From Pantoea sp. (GTDB lineage Bacteria; Pseudomonadota; Gammaproteobacteria; Enterobacterales; Enterobacteriaceae): a DNA stretch of 64,000 nt. How positions within the stretch are numbered: position 1 is the first letter of the stretch; every line of letters begins with the position of its first letter. Below, piece by piece: positions 8,705 to 17,746 of the stretch. Below the pieces are notes generated by a model. That model worked only from the letters and a program-made list of their open reading frames with translations, did not search any database and had not been told where the DNA came from. The stretch is taken from assembly GCF_028283705.1 (NCBI RefSeq), contig NZ_JAPWKD010000034.1:310001-374000 (forward strand). The letters run 5' to 3'. The translations under genes and the position numbers were made by a program.

Positions 8705-9733
8705 ATGAACCAACGTTATGAACACTATCTGGCCCTGAAAGGCGAACATCCAAAAAAATACGCCCGCGACCTGGCCGCGCTGATGGGCATTGGCGAAGCG
8801 CAGCTGTGTGAAGCACGCGTCGGCCACGATGCTCAGGCGTTGAAAACCGATTTCCCGGCACTGCTGGCGGCACTGGAAGCCGTGGGTGAAACCAAAAGCA
8901 TCACCCGTAATGAATACGCGGTGCACGAGCAGGTAGGTAAGTATGAAAACCTGCACCTTGGCGAGCATGCCGGGCTGATTCTCAACCCACGCGCGCTGGA
9001 TCAGCGCCTGTTCCCGCAGCAGTGGCACAGTGCGTTCTTCCTGCGTGACATGACCGCGCGCGGTGAGCGTCAAAGCATCCAGATTTTTGATCGCCACGGC
9101 GACGCGGTGCTGAAAATCTACACCACCGAGAACACCGACATTGCGGCCTGGGATGCGCTGATTGCACAGTTCACCACCGATGCCTCCTCGCTGGAGCTGA
9201 CGCCGGCCAGCGTCCCGCAGCACAGCGCAACCCTCGACGCCACGACGGTAGAAGCCGAATGGCGCGCCATGACCGATGTACATCAGTTCTTCGGTCTGCT
9301 GAAGCGCCACAATATTTCACGCCAGCAGGCGTTCCGCGCGGTGGCTGACGATCTCGCCTGGCAGGTCAGCAATGATTCGCTGGCGCAGCTGCTGAACCAG
9401 GCGCAGCAGGACGGCAACGAAATCATGATTTTTATCGGTAACCGTGGCTGTACCCAAATCTTCACCGGCGCGGTGGAAAAACTGATGCCGATGGACAACT
9501 GGATCAATATCTTCAACCCCAATTTCACGCTGCATCTGATGGCGGATCACATCAGTGAAAGCTGGGTGACGCGTAAGCAGAGCGGTGATGGTTTTGTCAC
9601 CAGCCTCGAATTGTTCGCCGCTGATGGCACGCAGATTGCCCAGCTTTACGGTCAGCGCAGCGAAGGGACACCGGAGCAAACGCGCTGGCGTGAACAACTG
9701 GCGTTGCTGACTACCCCAGGAGCGGCCGCATGA
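8705..9733 (+). CDS. hmuS: Haem-degrading/haem-trafficking protein HmuS (HemS/ChuS family)
   Basis: A 342-residue cytoplasmic protein made of two similar halves, as in HemS, ChuS and HmuS, which bind incoming haem and pass it on or break it open to release iron. The start is taken at ATG 8705 (MNQRYEHYLALKGEHPKKYA) because GGGAGC lies 7 bp upstream and the length then matches Yersinia HemS (345). An upstream in-frame GTG-type start would overlap the hairpin. Conserved stretches include REQLALL at the end, GNRGCTQIFTG near 247-257 and the N-terminal RDLAALMGIGEAQLCEARVG. The stop overlaps the hmuT start by 4 bp (ATGA). Confidence 0.93.
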   Translation: MNQRYEHYLALKGEHPKKYARDLAALMGIGEAQLCEARVGHDAQALKTDFPALLAALEAVGETKSITRNEYAVHEQVGKYENLHLGEHAGLILNPRALDQRLFPQQWHSAFFLRDMTARGERQSIQIFDRHGDAVLKIYTTENTDIAAWDALIAQFTTDASSLELTPASVPQHSATLDATTVEAEWRAMTDVHQFFGLLKRHNISRQQAFRAVADDLAWQVSNDSLAQLLNQAQQDGNEIMIFIGNRGCTQIFTGAVEKLMPMDNWINIFNPNFTLHLMADHISESWVTRKQSGDGFVTSLELFAADGTQIAQLYGQRSEGTPEQTRWREQLALLTTPGAAA

Positions 9734-10554
9734 AACGTCTGACCCTGTTGCTGCTGACCGCGCTGGCGCTGCCAGCTCTGGCGGCAGAGCGCGTGGTGTC
9801 TATTGGTGGTGACGTCACGCAAATCGTCTATGCGCTGGATGCCCAGCAGGATCTGGTAGCGCGCGACAGTACCAGCCAGCAACCGGCGCAGGCGAATAAA
9901 TTGCCGAACATCGGTTATATGCGACAGCTCAATGCCGAAGGCATTCTGGCGCTGAAACCGACGCTGGTACTGAGCAGCGAGCTGGCGAAACCCTCACTGG
10001 TGCTGCAACAGGTAGAGCAGGCGGGGGTGAAAGTGGTCGAGGTCACCGGCAAAAACAGCGTTGACGCTATCCCGGAGAAGATCGCCACCATTGGTAAAGC
10101 CCTGCATCGTGAGGCGGAAGCTAAAGCGCTAACGGAAAAAGTGCAGAAGCAACTGGCGCAACTGCCAAGCCAGCCACTGCCGGTGAAGGTGCTGTTTATC
10201 ATGGCGCACAGCGGCATGAACACCCTCGCGGCGGGTGCGCAAACCGGCGCTGATGGCGCCATTCGCAGCGCCGGTCTGGTGAATGCCATGGGTGCGGTGC
10301 CGCATTATCAACCGCTGTCACAGGAAGGCGTGGTGGCTGCTGCACCGGATCTGGTGGTGGTGGGACAGGATGGCCTGCGTACCCTCGGTGGTGAAGAGAA
10401 GGTGTGGTCACTGCCCGGTCTGGCGCTGACGCCTGCGGGTCAGCATCATGCGTTGCTGGTGGTGGATGAGATGGCGCTGCTGAGCTTTGGTCTCGACACG
10501 CCGGATGCCATCGTCAAGCTGCGTCGTGCGGCTGAAGCGGCGAAACATGACTAG
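9730..10554 (+). CDS. hmuT: Periplasmic haem-binding protein of the haem ABC transporter
   Basis: A 274-residue substrate-binding protein of the HmuT/ShuT group. Residues 1-18 form a signal peptide (MKRLTLLLLTALALPALA) with cleavage before AERVVSIGG. The mature protein has the two-lobed helical-backbone fold of iron-siderophore and haem carriers, with IVYALDAQQDLVARDSTS near 32-50 and the conserved MAHSGMNTLAAGAQTGADG region near 158-176. It receives haem after the TonB receptor has brought it across the outer membrane and delivers it to HmuUV. The gene overlaps hmuS and hmuU, so the four genes are translationally linked. Confidence 0.92.
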   Translation: MKRLTLLLLTALALPALAAERVVSIGGDVTQIVYALDAQQDLVARDSTSQQPAQANKLPNIGYMRQLNAEGILALKPTLVLSSELAKPSLVLQQVEQAGVKVVEVTGKNSVDAIPEKIATIGKALHREAEAKALTEKVQKQLAQLPSQPLPVKVLFIMAHSGMNTLAAGAQTGADGAIRSAGLVNAMGAVPHYQPLSQEGVVAAAPDLVVVGQDGLRTLGGEEKVWSLPGLALTPAGQHHALLVVDEMALLSFGLDTPDAIVKLRRAAEAAKHD

Positions 10555-11548
10555 TGTGGCGATGCTGCGCTGGCTGTGCCTGATGGCGGTCAGCATGGTG
10601 GTTTGCATGCTGATGGCGGCCAATTTTGGTGCGATGCCGCTGTCGATGCGCACGCTGTGGCACGCACCTCTTAGCGATATGGTGTGGCAGATCTGGCTGA
10701 ACATCCGTCTACCGCGCGTGCTGCTGGCGGTGTTGCTGGGTATGGCGCTGGCGGTCTCCGGGGCGGTGATGCAGGGGCTGTTCCGCAACCCGCTGGCCGA
10801 TCCGGGGTTGTTGGGAATCAGCAGTGGTGCCGGTCTGGCGGTGGCGCTGGCGATCATCGTGCCAGTGGCGTTGCCGCCGATCCTCGCGTTATGGCTGCCA
10901 ATGCTGGCCGCGTTTATCGGTAGTCTGGTGGTCACTTTATTGATCTTCAGCTTCAGTCGGCTGGCGATGGGGAACCTGTCGCGGTTGCTGCTGGTGGGGA
11001 TTGCCATCAATGCGCTGTGCGGCGCGGCGGTGGGGGTGCTGTCGTGGATCAGCAACGATCAACAGCTGCGTCAGCTGGCGCTTTGGGGCATGGGTAGCCT
11101 GAGTTCGGCGCAGTGGCCAAGCCTGACAGTGTGTGCCGTGCTGATCCTGCCTGCGCTGATCGCCATCCAGACCCGGGCGCGTCGCCTCAACCTGCTGCAA
11201 CTCGGTGAGGAAGATGCGCATTACATGGGGATCGATGTGAAGCGCACTCAGCGTCAGTTGCTGGTGCTGAGCGCGTTGCTGGTGGGTACTGCGGTGTCGG
11301 TCAGCGGCATTATTGGGTTTGTCGGGCTGGTGGTGCCGCATGTCATGCGCTTCTGCCTCGGCAGCGATCATCGCTGGATGTTGCCGGGATCGGCGCTGGC
11401 CGGAGCGATCTTATTGCTGCTGGCAGACACTCTGGCACGCACCGTGGTGATCCCGGCAGAAATGCCGGTAGGTCTGCTGACCAGCCTGCTTGGCGGTCCG
11501 TGGTTTCTCTGGCTGATTCTGCGCCAGCAAAGGGGGATAAATGAGTGA
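10547..11548 (+). CDS. hmuU: Haem ABC transporter permease
   Basis: A FecCD-family inner-membrane permease. Starting at ATG 10547 it has 333 residues, matching Yersinia HmuU (334). This ATG overlaps the hmuT stop by 8 bp. About ten transmembrane helices are apparent. Family motifs include RLPRVLLAVLLGMALAVSG near 60-78, FRNPLADPGLLGISSGAG near 84-101 and the coupling segment GFVGLVVPHVMRF near 259-271, which contacts the ATPase. It pairs with HmuV to import haem from HmuT. Confidence 0.93.
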   Translation: MTSVAMLRWLCLMAVSMVVCMLMAANFGAMPLSMRTLWHAPLSDMVWQIWLNIRLPRVLLAVLLGMALAVSGAVMQGLFRNPLADPGLLGISSGAGLAVALAIIVPVALPPILALWLPMLAAFIGSLVVTLLIFSFSRLAMGNLSRLLLVGIAINALCGAAVGVLSWISNDQQLRQLALWGMGSLSSAQWPSLTVCAVLILPALIAIQTRARRLNLLQLGEEDAHYMGIDVKRTQRQLLVLSALLVGTAVSVSGIIGFVGLVVPHVMRFCLGSDHRWMLPGSALAGAILLLLADTLARTVVIPAEMPVGLLTSLLGGPWFLWLILRQQRGINE

Positions 11549-12320
11549 TCGAATGCAGGCGCGAGGTCTGCGGTTTAGCCACGGCGCGCGGGCGTTGATT
11601 GATAACGTCTCCGTCACGCTGGAGCCGGGTGAAATGGTGGCGTTGATCGGTCCGAACGGTGCCGGTAAATCAACCTTGCTCCGCCTGCTGACCGGTTTTC
11701 TCACCCCGGATGCCGGTGACTGCTGGCTGGGAGAACAGCCGCTGGCGGAATGGCCGCGTGAACCGCTGGCGCAGCGCCGTGCAGTGATGCGCCAGCAAAA
11801 TACCCTGACCTTTCCCATGCCAGCGGAAGAGGTCGTGGCGATGGGGCGTGCGCCCTGGCCCGCAGCGGGCGGGAAAGCGGTGATTGAGGAAGTGATGCTC
11901 ATCACCGGTAGCCTCGAACTGGCGCGACGTGATTATCGTTCGCTGTCTGGCGGTGAGCAGCAACGCGTTCAGCTGGCGCGTGTACTGGCGCAGCTGTGGC
12001 ATGAAGATGGTCCGCGTGGCTGGCTGTTCCTGGATGAACCTACCTCGGCACTGGATTTGTTCTGGCAGCAGCACAGCCTGCGTTTACTGCATCGTTTAAC
12101 GCGTAATGGCCGCTTCAGCGTGTGCACCGTGTTGCACGATCTGAATCTGGCATCGCTGTGGTCGGATCGTATTCTGTTGTTACATCAGGGAAAACTGGTG
12201 GCCGAGGGCGCACCGCATGACGTGATGACGGAACAGACGCTGACGCGCTGGTATCAGGCCGATCTGGATGTGGTGCATCAGGTGGAGCAGGGCAGGCCGC
12301 AGATTCAACTGCGGGCCTGA
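11541..12320 (+). CDS. hmuV: Haem ABC transporter ATP-binding protein
   Basis: A 259-residue ABC ATPase. Walker A GPNGAGKST is near 37-45, the signature LSGGEQQRV near 135-143, Walker B WLFLDEPTSALD near 161-172 and the switch His (VLHDLNLASLW) near 197-207. Overlap of 8 bp with hmuU and the conserved order RSTUV identify it as the energy subunit of the haem importer. The operon ends here; a short palindrome of the dispersed repeat family follows. Confidence 0.94.
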   Translation: MSDRMQARGLRFSHGARALIDNVSVTLEPGEMVALIGPNGAGKSTLLRLLTGFLTPDAGDCWLGEQPLAEWPREPLAQRRAVMRQQNTLTFPMPAEEVVAMGRAPWPAAGGKAVIEEVMLITGSLELARRDYRSLSGGEQQRVQLARVLAQLWHEDGPRGWLFLDEPTSALDLFWQQHSLRLLHRLTRNGRFSVCTVLHDLNLASLWSDRILLLHQGKLVAEGAPHDVMTEQTLTRWYQADLDVVHQVEQGRPQIQLRA

Positions 12321-12328
12321 GTAACATT

Positions 12329-12344
12329 GCGCGATTTATCGCGC
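12329..12344. repeat. Short palindrome, core of a dispersed repeat family
   Basis: GCGCGATTTATCGCGC forms a 6-bp stem with a TTTA loop between the convergent hmuV and acuI-like genes, followed by GTTTCTT. The same core is inside the long inverted repeat at 24361-24434. It may act as a bidirectional terminator. Confidence 0.6.
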
Positions 12345-12359
12345 GTTTCTTATCCGATG

Positions 12360-13343
12360 CTAGCGGCAATCCACAATCAATCGGCCGCGAACTTTCCCAG
12401 CCAGCAGCTGTTCCGCACCTTCACGCGCTTCACTGAGCGGGATCACGCGGGTCAGTTTTTCCAGCTGATTCGCTTCCACCAGTTCAGCCAGGCGCTGCCA
12501 TGCTTGCTGACGCAGCGGCAGCGAGCACATCACGCTATCCACACCGGCCAGAATAACGCCGCGTAAAATAAAGGGAGCGACGCTGGCGGGCAGATCCAGC
12601 CCTTGCGCCATGCCACAGGCAGCGACTACACCATCCCGTTTCATGCCAGCCAGTACGTTGCTTAAAGTATGGCTGCCAACGCTATCAATGGCGGCGGCCC
12701 AGCGCTCTTTCGCCAGCGGCTTGCCGGGTTGGCTCAGTTCGTTGCGATCGATCACTGAGGCAGCGCCAAGGGTATTGATCAGATAGTCGCTGTCGCTGGA
12801 GCGGCCGCTGGAGGCCACAACTTCATAGCCGAGACGCGCCAACAGGCTGACACTAAAGCTGCCGACGCCACCGCTGGCACCGGTCACCAGCACCGGACCG
12901 TGCTGCGGCGTGATGCCCTGTTTTTCCAGCGCCATCACGCACAGCATGGCGGTGAAGCCTGCGGTACCAATAGCCATAGTTTGTAGCGGACTCAGCGCCG
13001 CAGGCACTTTCACCAGCCAGTCACCGGAGACGCTGGCTTTCTGCGCCAGACCCCCCCAGTATTTCTCGCCCACGCCCCAGCCGGTCAGCAGTGCCACATC
13101 ATCCTGCTGCCATTGCGGGTGCCGACTGCTGATCACGCGACCAACAAAATCAATACCGGGCACCATCGGGAACTGACGCACAATCGGGCCTTTGTTGCAG
13201 ATGGCCAGTGCGTCTTTGTAATTAAGGGTGGAGTAGCTAACTGCGAGGGTGACATCCTGATCGGGTAGTTGTTTTTCTTCCAGATCTTTCAGGGATGTAC
13301 GATATCCCTGTTCGTCATTATCAATGACCAGTGCCTTGAACAT
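12360..13343 (-). CDS. acuI: Acryloyl-CoA reductase-like MDR oxidoreductase (AcuI/YhdH family)
   Basis: A 327-residue zinc-free medium-chain dehydrogenase/reductase. It begins MFKALVIDNDEQGY, with the family motif SYSTLNYKDALA near 36-47, GIDFVGRV near 67-74 and the nucleotide-binding loop TGASGGVGSF near 150-159. This is the pattern of E. coli YhdH/AcuI, an NADPH-dependent acryloyl-CoA reductase that protects against toxic acrylyl-CoA. Length matches (324 in E. coli). It is convergent with the haem operon and has no obvious partner gene. Confidence 0.88.
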   Translation of the reverse strand: MFKALVIDNDEQGYRTSLKDLEEKQLPDQDVTLAVSYSTLNYKDALAICNKGPIVRQFPMVPGIDFVGRVISSRHPQWQQDDVALLTGWGVGEKYWGGLAQKASVSGDWLVKVPAALSPLQTMAIGTAGFTAMLCVMALEKQGITPQHGPVLVTGASGGVGSFSVSLLARLGYEVVASSGRSSDSDYLINTLGAASVIDRNELSQPGKPLAKERWAAAIDSVGSHTLSNVLAGMKRDGVVAACGMAQGLDLPASVAPFILRGVILAGVDSVMCSLPLRQQAWQRLAELVEANQLEKLTRVIPLSEAREGAEQLLAGKVRGRLIVDCR

Positions 13344-13590
13344 GCAGCCTCCGGCTGGTTGAGGAAATTGGGGGTAATGGTACTCCCCAAATCAGGAGGC
13401 TTCCAGTGAGCCAAATCAAGTGCACGTCATTCGTTGTTCCGGTCCGAAACACCGCTGTCATTCCTGAATATTTCCTGAAGGCGATCTGAATCCCTTAAAT
13501 CTCTGTGAGAATCTTACCCATTTTATTTCAGTATGTTATGGGCGATGTTAATGTCCGGGCACTTTAATCGTACTGGCAGGTGTTGCGTTT

Positions 13591-14045
13591 ATGAGTGTCA
13601 TTCCGGCCCCGCATGATGCACTGTTCAAAAGGTTTCTTAGCCATCCGCCGATTGCCAGGCAGTTCCTGGAAATTCACCTGCCGCCAGCTATACGTCAGCA
13701 CTGCGATCTGGACACTCTGCAACTGGTTACCACCACCTTTATTGAACGGGATCTACGTGCGTTATATTCCGATGTACTGCTGTCGACGTGATCTACTATC
13801 TGATGCATCATGGGGATACGGATAATCGGGAAAAACTCGTTGAGATACTGATACAAAGCAAACCTCAACTAAAGGAACAGATTATGACTGTGGAACAACA
13901 GTGGCGGCAGCAAGGTCGTCAGGAAGGGCGGCAGGAACTGGTACAGGAAATGGCACGCCGCATGCTGGTCAAACAGCTGGATATGGAAACTATTATCGAA
14001 CTGACTGGCCTTAGTGAAAGTGAGTTACAACAACTACGTGCCTGA
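13591..14045 (+). pseudogene. Rpn-family (PD-(D/E)XK) recombination-promoting nuclease remnant
   Basis: The first part encodes PHDALFKRFLSHPPIARQFL and runs to the motif LRALYSDVLLS, the N-terminus of Rpn/YhgA-like nucleases (transposase_31). It meets a stop at 13789-13791. The frame starting at 13788 then gives YYLMHHGD and the family's C-terminal tail rich in QGRQEGRQE repeats. A complete member has about 300 residues, but only about 150 are coded here. The nuclease core that should follow YSDVL is gone, so this is an internal deletion with a frameshift. It is unlikely to be active. Confidence 0.8.
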
Positions 14046-14105
14046 ATGCCGAACTTAACGGCAGCGGCGCGATTCCGTGCGCCGCGCCGGAAACACCCGC
14101 ACGAC

Positions 14106-14120
14106 AAATCGCGGCGCTAC
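14106..14120. repeat. Half copy of the dispersed palindromic repeat
   Basis: AAATCGCGGCGCTAC differs at one base from the right arm of the 24361-24434 element. Together with a nearby hairpin (GCGGCGC 14064-14070 pairing with GCGCCGC 14079-14085) it fills the gap between the Rpn remnant and the convergent FAD oxidoreductase gene. Confidence 0.45.
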
Positions 14121-14131
14121 GGTACATCACA

Positions 14132-15442
14132 TCAATCCCGCGCTTTGTCTACCGCATCGCGGAAACGATACCAGCCAGTCACCAGCGGTAAAAACCACGG
14201 TTTGCCGCCATACAGCGGGATGGGTTTAAAGGTATTACGCTCAAACGAGAGCGGGCGCGCCTCGGTGCCGAGCAACTTCTGCGCTGCGCGATAACCAAGC
14301 CAGCTCATCAGCGCGACACCGTTGCCGTTGCAGCCGACAGCAAAACGCGCATTATCCATCTCTCCGGCATAGGCGGTTTTATCCCATGTCATGCCGACAT
14401 AGCCGCTCCACGCATGGCTGATACGATACGGGGCCAGCTCCGGCCAGATCGCCAGCATCCGCTGACGAATACGGATCGCCGCGGTTTTGTCATCACAATC
14501 CATAATGCCAGGGCGCGATCCAAATAACAGACGCGTGCCATCGGGGGACGGGCGGGTATAGATCAGATCGCGGCGGCTGTCGGTGATCATTCGGCCGCCA
14601 GGGATCAGCTTCGCCATCAGTTCAGGCGGCAGCGGTTCGGTGGCGATCTGGTAGCTTTTCACCGGGACAATGCGTTTTGCCAGCTCAGGCGACGCCTGGG
14701 CATCGGTGTACCCGTTGGTGAGGAAAATCACCTGACGCGCGCGCAGCGTGCCGCGTTCGGTATATACAACCTTGCTGCCGCCTTCGTTTTCCACCCCGGT
14801 GACGCGCGCATGGGAGAACAGCTGCGCACCAAATTTTCGTGCCAGGCAGCGCAGCGCGCGGTTGTATTTACCCGGATGCACGCCGCCATATTCATCCACC
14901 AGGATGCCGCCGTGATAAAAATCGGAGCCGATGACCGGTGCCTGGGTGGCGCGATCAATCTTATGCACCGTCACGCCGGTGACGCGGTGCAGGATATCGC
15001 CCATCTGATATAAACCAGCCAGCTGCTTCTGGGTATGCGCGCCAAAATAGCGCCCGCCGATAAACAGGTCGGCGTCCAGTTGCTCCTCACGGACCAGATC
15101 CTGAATAAAGGCGAAGGAGGCGATGGAGTCGGCTATCATGCGCTGGAACAATTCCGGAGCGATGCCTTTAATGGCACCACCCACCACCAGTTTCTGCCCG
15201 CTGCTGATCATGCCGCCGGTGCGGGTGCTGCCGCCGCTGCCCAGCTCGTTCGCCTCCAGCACCACCACTTTTTTGCCGTGGCGTGCCAGCTCAATCGCGG
15301 CGTTAAGTCCGGCAAAACCGGAACCCACAATCACCACCTCGGTTTCAGCCGGTAACGGATCGCGACAGGTTTCCGGCGGTGCGGCATCCCACCAGTAGGG
15401 GGTCGTTTTGAAATCTTCAGTAAAAATTGCCTGATCAGACAT
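14132..15442 (-). CDS. FAD-dependent amine/amino acid oxidoreductase (DAO family, PuuB-like)
   Basis: Starting at the ATG at 15442 (MSDQAIFTEDFKTTPYWW) this is a 436-residue flavoprotein; GAGAG lies about 7 bp upstream. The N-terminal dinucleotide-binding motif VVIVGSGFAGLNAAIELARHG, near 34-54, and EAN at the end of the second strand define the DAO fold. The C-terminal stretch SGYVGMTWDK resembles gamma-glutamylputrescine oxidase PuuB. The gene follows the ABC transporter ATPase by 17 bp on the same strand, so it probably oxidises the compound that the transporter brings in. No direct evidence for the substrate; a polar amino acid, amine or opine is the likely class. Confidence 0.85.
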   Translation of the reverse strand: MSDQAIFTEDFKTTPYWWDAAPPETCRDPLPAETEVVIVGSGFAGLNAAIELARHGKKVVVLEANELGSGGSTRTGGMISSGQKLVVGGAIKGIAPELFQRMIADSIASFAFIQDLVREEQLDADLFIGGRYFGAHTQKQLAGLYQMGDILHRVTGVTVHKIDRATQAPVIGSDFYHGGILVDEYGGVHPGKYNRALRCLARKFGAQLFSHARVTGVENEGGSKVVYTERGTLRARQVIFLTNGYTDAQASPELAKRIVPVKSYQIATEPLPPELMAKLIPGGRMITDSRRDLIYTRPSPDGTRLLFGSRPGIMDCDDKTAAIRIRQRMLAIWPELAPYRISHAWSGYVGMTWDKTAYAGEMDNARFAVGCNGNGVALMSWLGYRAAQKLLGTEARPLSFERNTFKPIPLYGGKPWFLPLVTGWYRFRDAVDKARD

Positions 15443-15459
15443 GATGTCTCTCAACTCCG

Positions 15460-16209
15460 TTACAACACCTGGCCGAGGAACTCGCGCGTGCGCGCATCCT
15501 GCGGATCGTCAAAGAGCTGCGCCGGGGGCGCCATCTCCACAATTTTGCCTTTATCGGTAAAGCACACCCGGTGCGACACCTCACGCGCGAAGCGCATCTC
15601 ATGCGTCACCAGCAGGCAGGTCAGGCCGTCATCCACCAGTTCGCGAATGGTGTTCAGCACTTCCTTCACCGTTTCCGGATCCAGCGCGGCAGTGACTTCA
15701 TCAAACAGGATGATTTCCGGTTGCATCGCCAGCGCACGGGCAATGGCGACGCGCTGCTGCTGGCCGCCAGAAAGTTCCCCGGGGTAGCGCCCCTCTTTCC
15801 CTTCCAGCCGTACCTTTTTCAGCAGGCGCAGCGCCCGCTCGTGTACCGCGTCGCGTTCATGTTTCAGCACCTGCATCGGGGCCATCATCACGTTGTCGAG
15901 CACCGTGCGATGCGGAAACAGGTTGTACTGCTGAAACACCATCGCTACCTGATGACGCAGCGGGCGCATCGCTTTTTCGTTCTCAATCTCATGCACACGA
16001 TGCTCGCCGACACGGATATAACCATCGTCGATCGGCAGCAGGCCGTTGATACAACGCAGAATGGTGGATTTACCCGAGCCGGAAGGCCCGATAATGCACA
16101 CCGCTTCGCCTTTGGTGACGTCCAGCGAAATGCCTTTCAGCACCTCGGTGTTACCGAAGGATTTGTGAATATTGTCCAGCTCGATCAGGGACGGAGTGCG
16201 AGCGATCAT
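15460..16209 (-). CDS. Polar amino acid ABC transporter, ATP-binding protein
   Basis: A 249-residue ATPase starting MIARTPSLIELDNIHKSFG. Walker A GPSGSGKST is near 41-49, the signature LSGGQQQRVAIARAL near 145-159, Walker B IILFDEVTAALDPE near 166-179 and the switch His in LLVTHEMRFA near 198-207. It is of the GlnQ/HisP type. The start overlaps the permease stop by 4 bp (ATGA), which settles the start; a longer in-frame extension upstream would only read the permease in another frame. Confidence 0.92.
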   Translation of the reverse strand: MIARTPSLIELDNIHKSFGNTEVLKGISLDVTKGEAVCIIGPSGSGKSTILRCINGLLPIDDGYIRVGEHRVHEIENEKAMRPLRHQVAMVFQQYNLFPHRTVLDNVMMAPMQVLKHERDAVHERALRLLKKVRLEGKEGRYPGELSGGQQQRVAIARALAMQPEIILFDEVTAALDPETVKEVLNTIRELVDDGLTCLLVTHEMRFAREVSHRVCFTDKGKIVEMAPPAQLFDDPQDARTREFLGQVL

Positions 16210-17015
16210 ATGGCATCCCCTTTGGTGTGGTTTTCCAGCCGACGCGCCAGCAGGGCAATCGGGTAGCAATAACAGAAGAACATCAGCAGCACGGTGACGT
16301 AGAAGTAAACCAGCGAGCCTTCGCTTTCGGTTGCCAGCGTAGTGCGCAGCAGCGTCACCACTTCCTGCACCCCGGTGACAGTGGCCAGCGCCGTGGAGAT
16401 AGCCAGCAGCGCGTAAAGATTCATCCAGCCGGGAATGATGCGGCGTAGCGCCTGCGGCAGAATGACGATGCGATAGATTTGCCACGGGCTGTAACCGAGT
16501 GAGCGGGCGGATTCCCACTGGCCGCTGTGCACTGAATTCACTGCGCCACGAATCACCTCGGCAAAGTTAGCCGCAGTGGGTAGACTCAGGCCGACAATCG
16601 CTTTAAACAGCGGTGACAGCGTGAACTGGAAACCCAGCAGCTCCACGCGATACGACAGCAGATACAGCATGGAAAACAGCAGCACCAGCCAGGGGGCGTT
16701 GCGCAGAAAGTTCATCACCGCGCGCGCCGGGATGCTGAGCCAGCGGCGTTTTGCCAGCATCAACAGGCCCAGAAACAACCCGAGCACCGTGGCAATCGCC
16801 ATGCTGGCGATACCAATAAAGATGTTGAGAATGAAGCCACCGTTCAGCGGCCAGCCGTGCATCGAACCGGTGAGCAGCAGTGGCAGCCTCTCCCACACCT
16901 GGTGCCACTCGCCACCGCGATCGGTGACCATGCTGAACAACAGCAGCAACAGGCCAATAAACAGAAAGGCGTGGCGCGTTTGTTTTTTGCGTTTCAGATA
17001 GAGAATGTCGCTCAT
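16206..17015 (-). CDS. Polar amino acid ABC transporter permease (HisM/GlnP type)
   Basis: A 269-residue inner-membrane protein with about six helices after an unusually basic N-terminus (LKRKKQTR) and a periplasmic insert. The permease coupling motif SGQWESARSLGYSPWQIYRI lies near 164-183, and the HisMQ segment NFLRNAPWLVLLFSMLYLL near 108-126. ATG at 17015 is chosen over a GTG one codon earlier. It immediately follows the other permease gene, so the importer uses a heterodimeric membrane part. Confidence 0.9.
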   Translation of the reverse strand: MSDILYLKRKKQTRHAFLFIGLLLLLFSMVTDRGGEWHQVWERLPLLLTGSMHGWPLNGGFILNIFIGIASMAIATVLGLFLGLLMLAKRRWLSIPARAVMNFLRNAPWLVLLFSMLYLLSYRVELLGFQFTLSPLFKAIVGLSLPTAANFAEVIRGAVNSVHSGQWESARSLGYSPWQIYRIVILPQALRRIIPGWMNLYALLAISTALATVTGVQEVVTLLRTTLATESEGSLVYFYVTVLLMFFCYCYPIALLARRLENHTKGDAI

Positions 17016-17018
17016 CAC

Positions 17019-17729
17019 TCAGGCTCCATAACCGGGATAGGCCAGAGCGCGCTGCACCCAGCCAATCAGCCACACCACTGCGCTCACCAGCACCACATAA
17101 ATCACCAGAATCAGTAGCATCACTTCCAGCGTGCGGAAGGTGTCGTTATAGATCTGTCCGGCGGCATACATCAGTTCCGGGACGGTGATCACCGACGCCT
17201 GCGAAGTGGTTTTGAACAGGTTGGTCAGCACGTTGGTCAGCGGCGGCAGACAGATGCGTGCAGCAATCGGCATCTGTACATGGCGGAATAACCCCCAGCG
17301 CGTGTAACCCAGGGAGCGCGCCGCTTCCAGCGTCGCTTTCGGCACCGCATCGAAGCCGGAACGAAAGGCTTCAATGCACAGCGCGCCGCCAAACAGACTG
17401 AGCGACACGGTGGCCGACATAAAGGCGCTAATCAGCGGCACCTGCAAGCCGGTCACCGGATCTTCACTGGTAAAGCCAATCTGCGTCAGCGTGAAGTAGA
17501 AGAACAACATTTGCAGCAGCGGCGGTGTGTTGCGAAACAGCTCGACGAACAGCTCGATACTGGCATCCAGCCACGCGAGTCGGAACGTCAGGCCAAAAGC
17601 GCCCAGCAGGCCGATAAGAATAGCGAACAGCGAAGAGAGCGCCGCCAGTTCCAGCGTTTGCAGCACACCCTGTAACAGCCATTGCTGATACGTGGGGTCG
17701 AGCAGCCAGGAGAAATCGAGTCCGAACAT
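17019..17729 (-). CDS. Polar amino acid ABC transporter permease
   Basis: A 236-residue permease of the HisMQ family. The family segment FVELFRNTPPLLQMLFFYFT is near 61-80, and the coupling loop KATLEAARSLGYTRWGLF near 131-148. It is encoded directly after the binding-protein gene (17-bp gap) and directly before the second permease. With the ATPase downstream it completes a four-part importer. Confidence 0.9.
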   Translation of the reverse strand: MFGLDFSWLLDPTYQQWLLQGVLQTLELAALSSLFAILIGLLGAFGLTFRLAWLDASIELFVELFRNTPPLLQMLFFYFTLTQIGFTSEDPVTGLQVPLISAFMSATVSLSLFGGALCIEAFRSGFDAVPKATLEAARSLGYTRWGLFRHVQMPIAARICLPPLTNVLTNLFKTTSQASVITVPELMYAAGQIYNDTFRTLEVMLLILVIYVVLVSAVVWLIGWVQRALAYPGYGA

Positions 17730-17746
17730 GTTGCGCTCCTGACGGC

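Noticed and set aside
16210-16518. N-terminal extension of the ABC ATPase
   Set aside because: The extra 103 codons read through the permease gene in another frame; the ATGA overlap gives a natural start at 16209.
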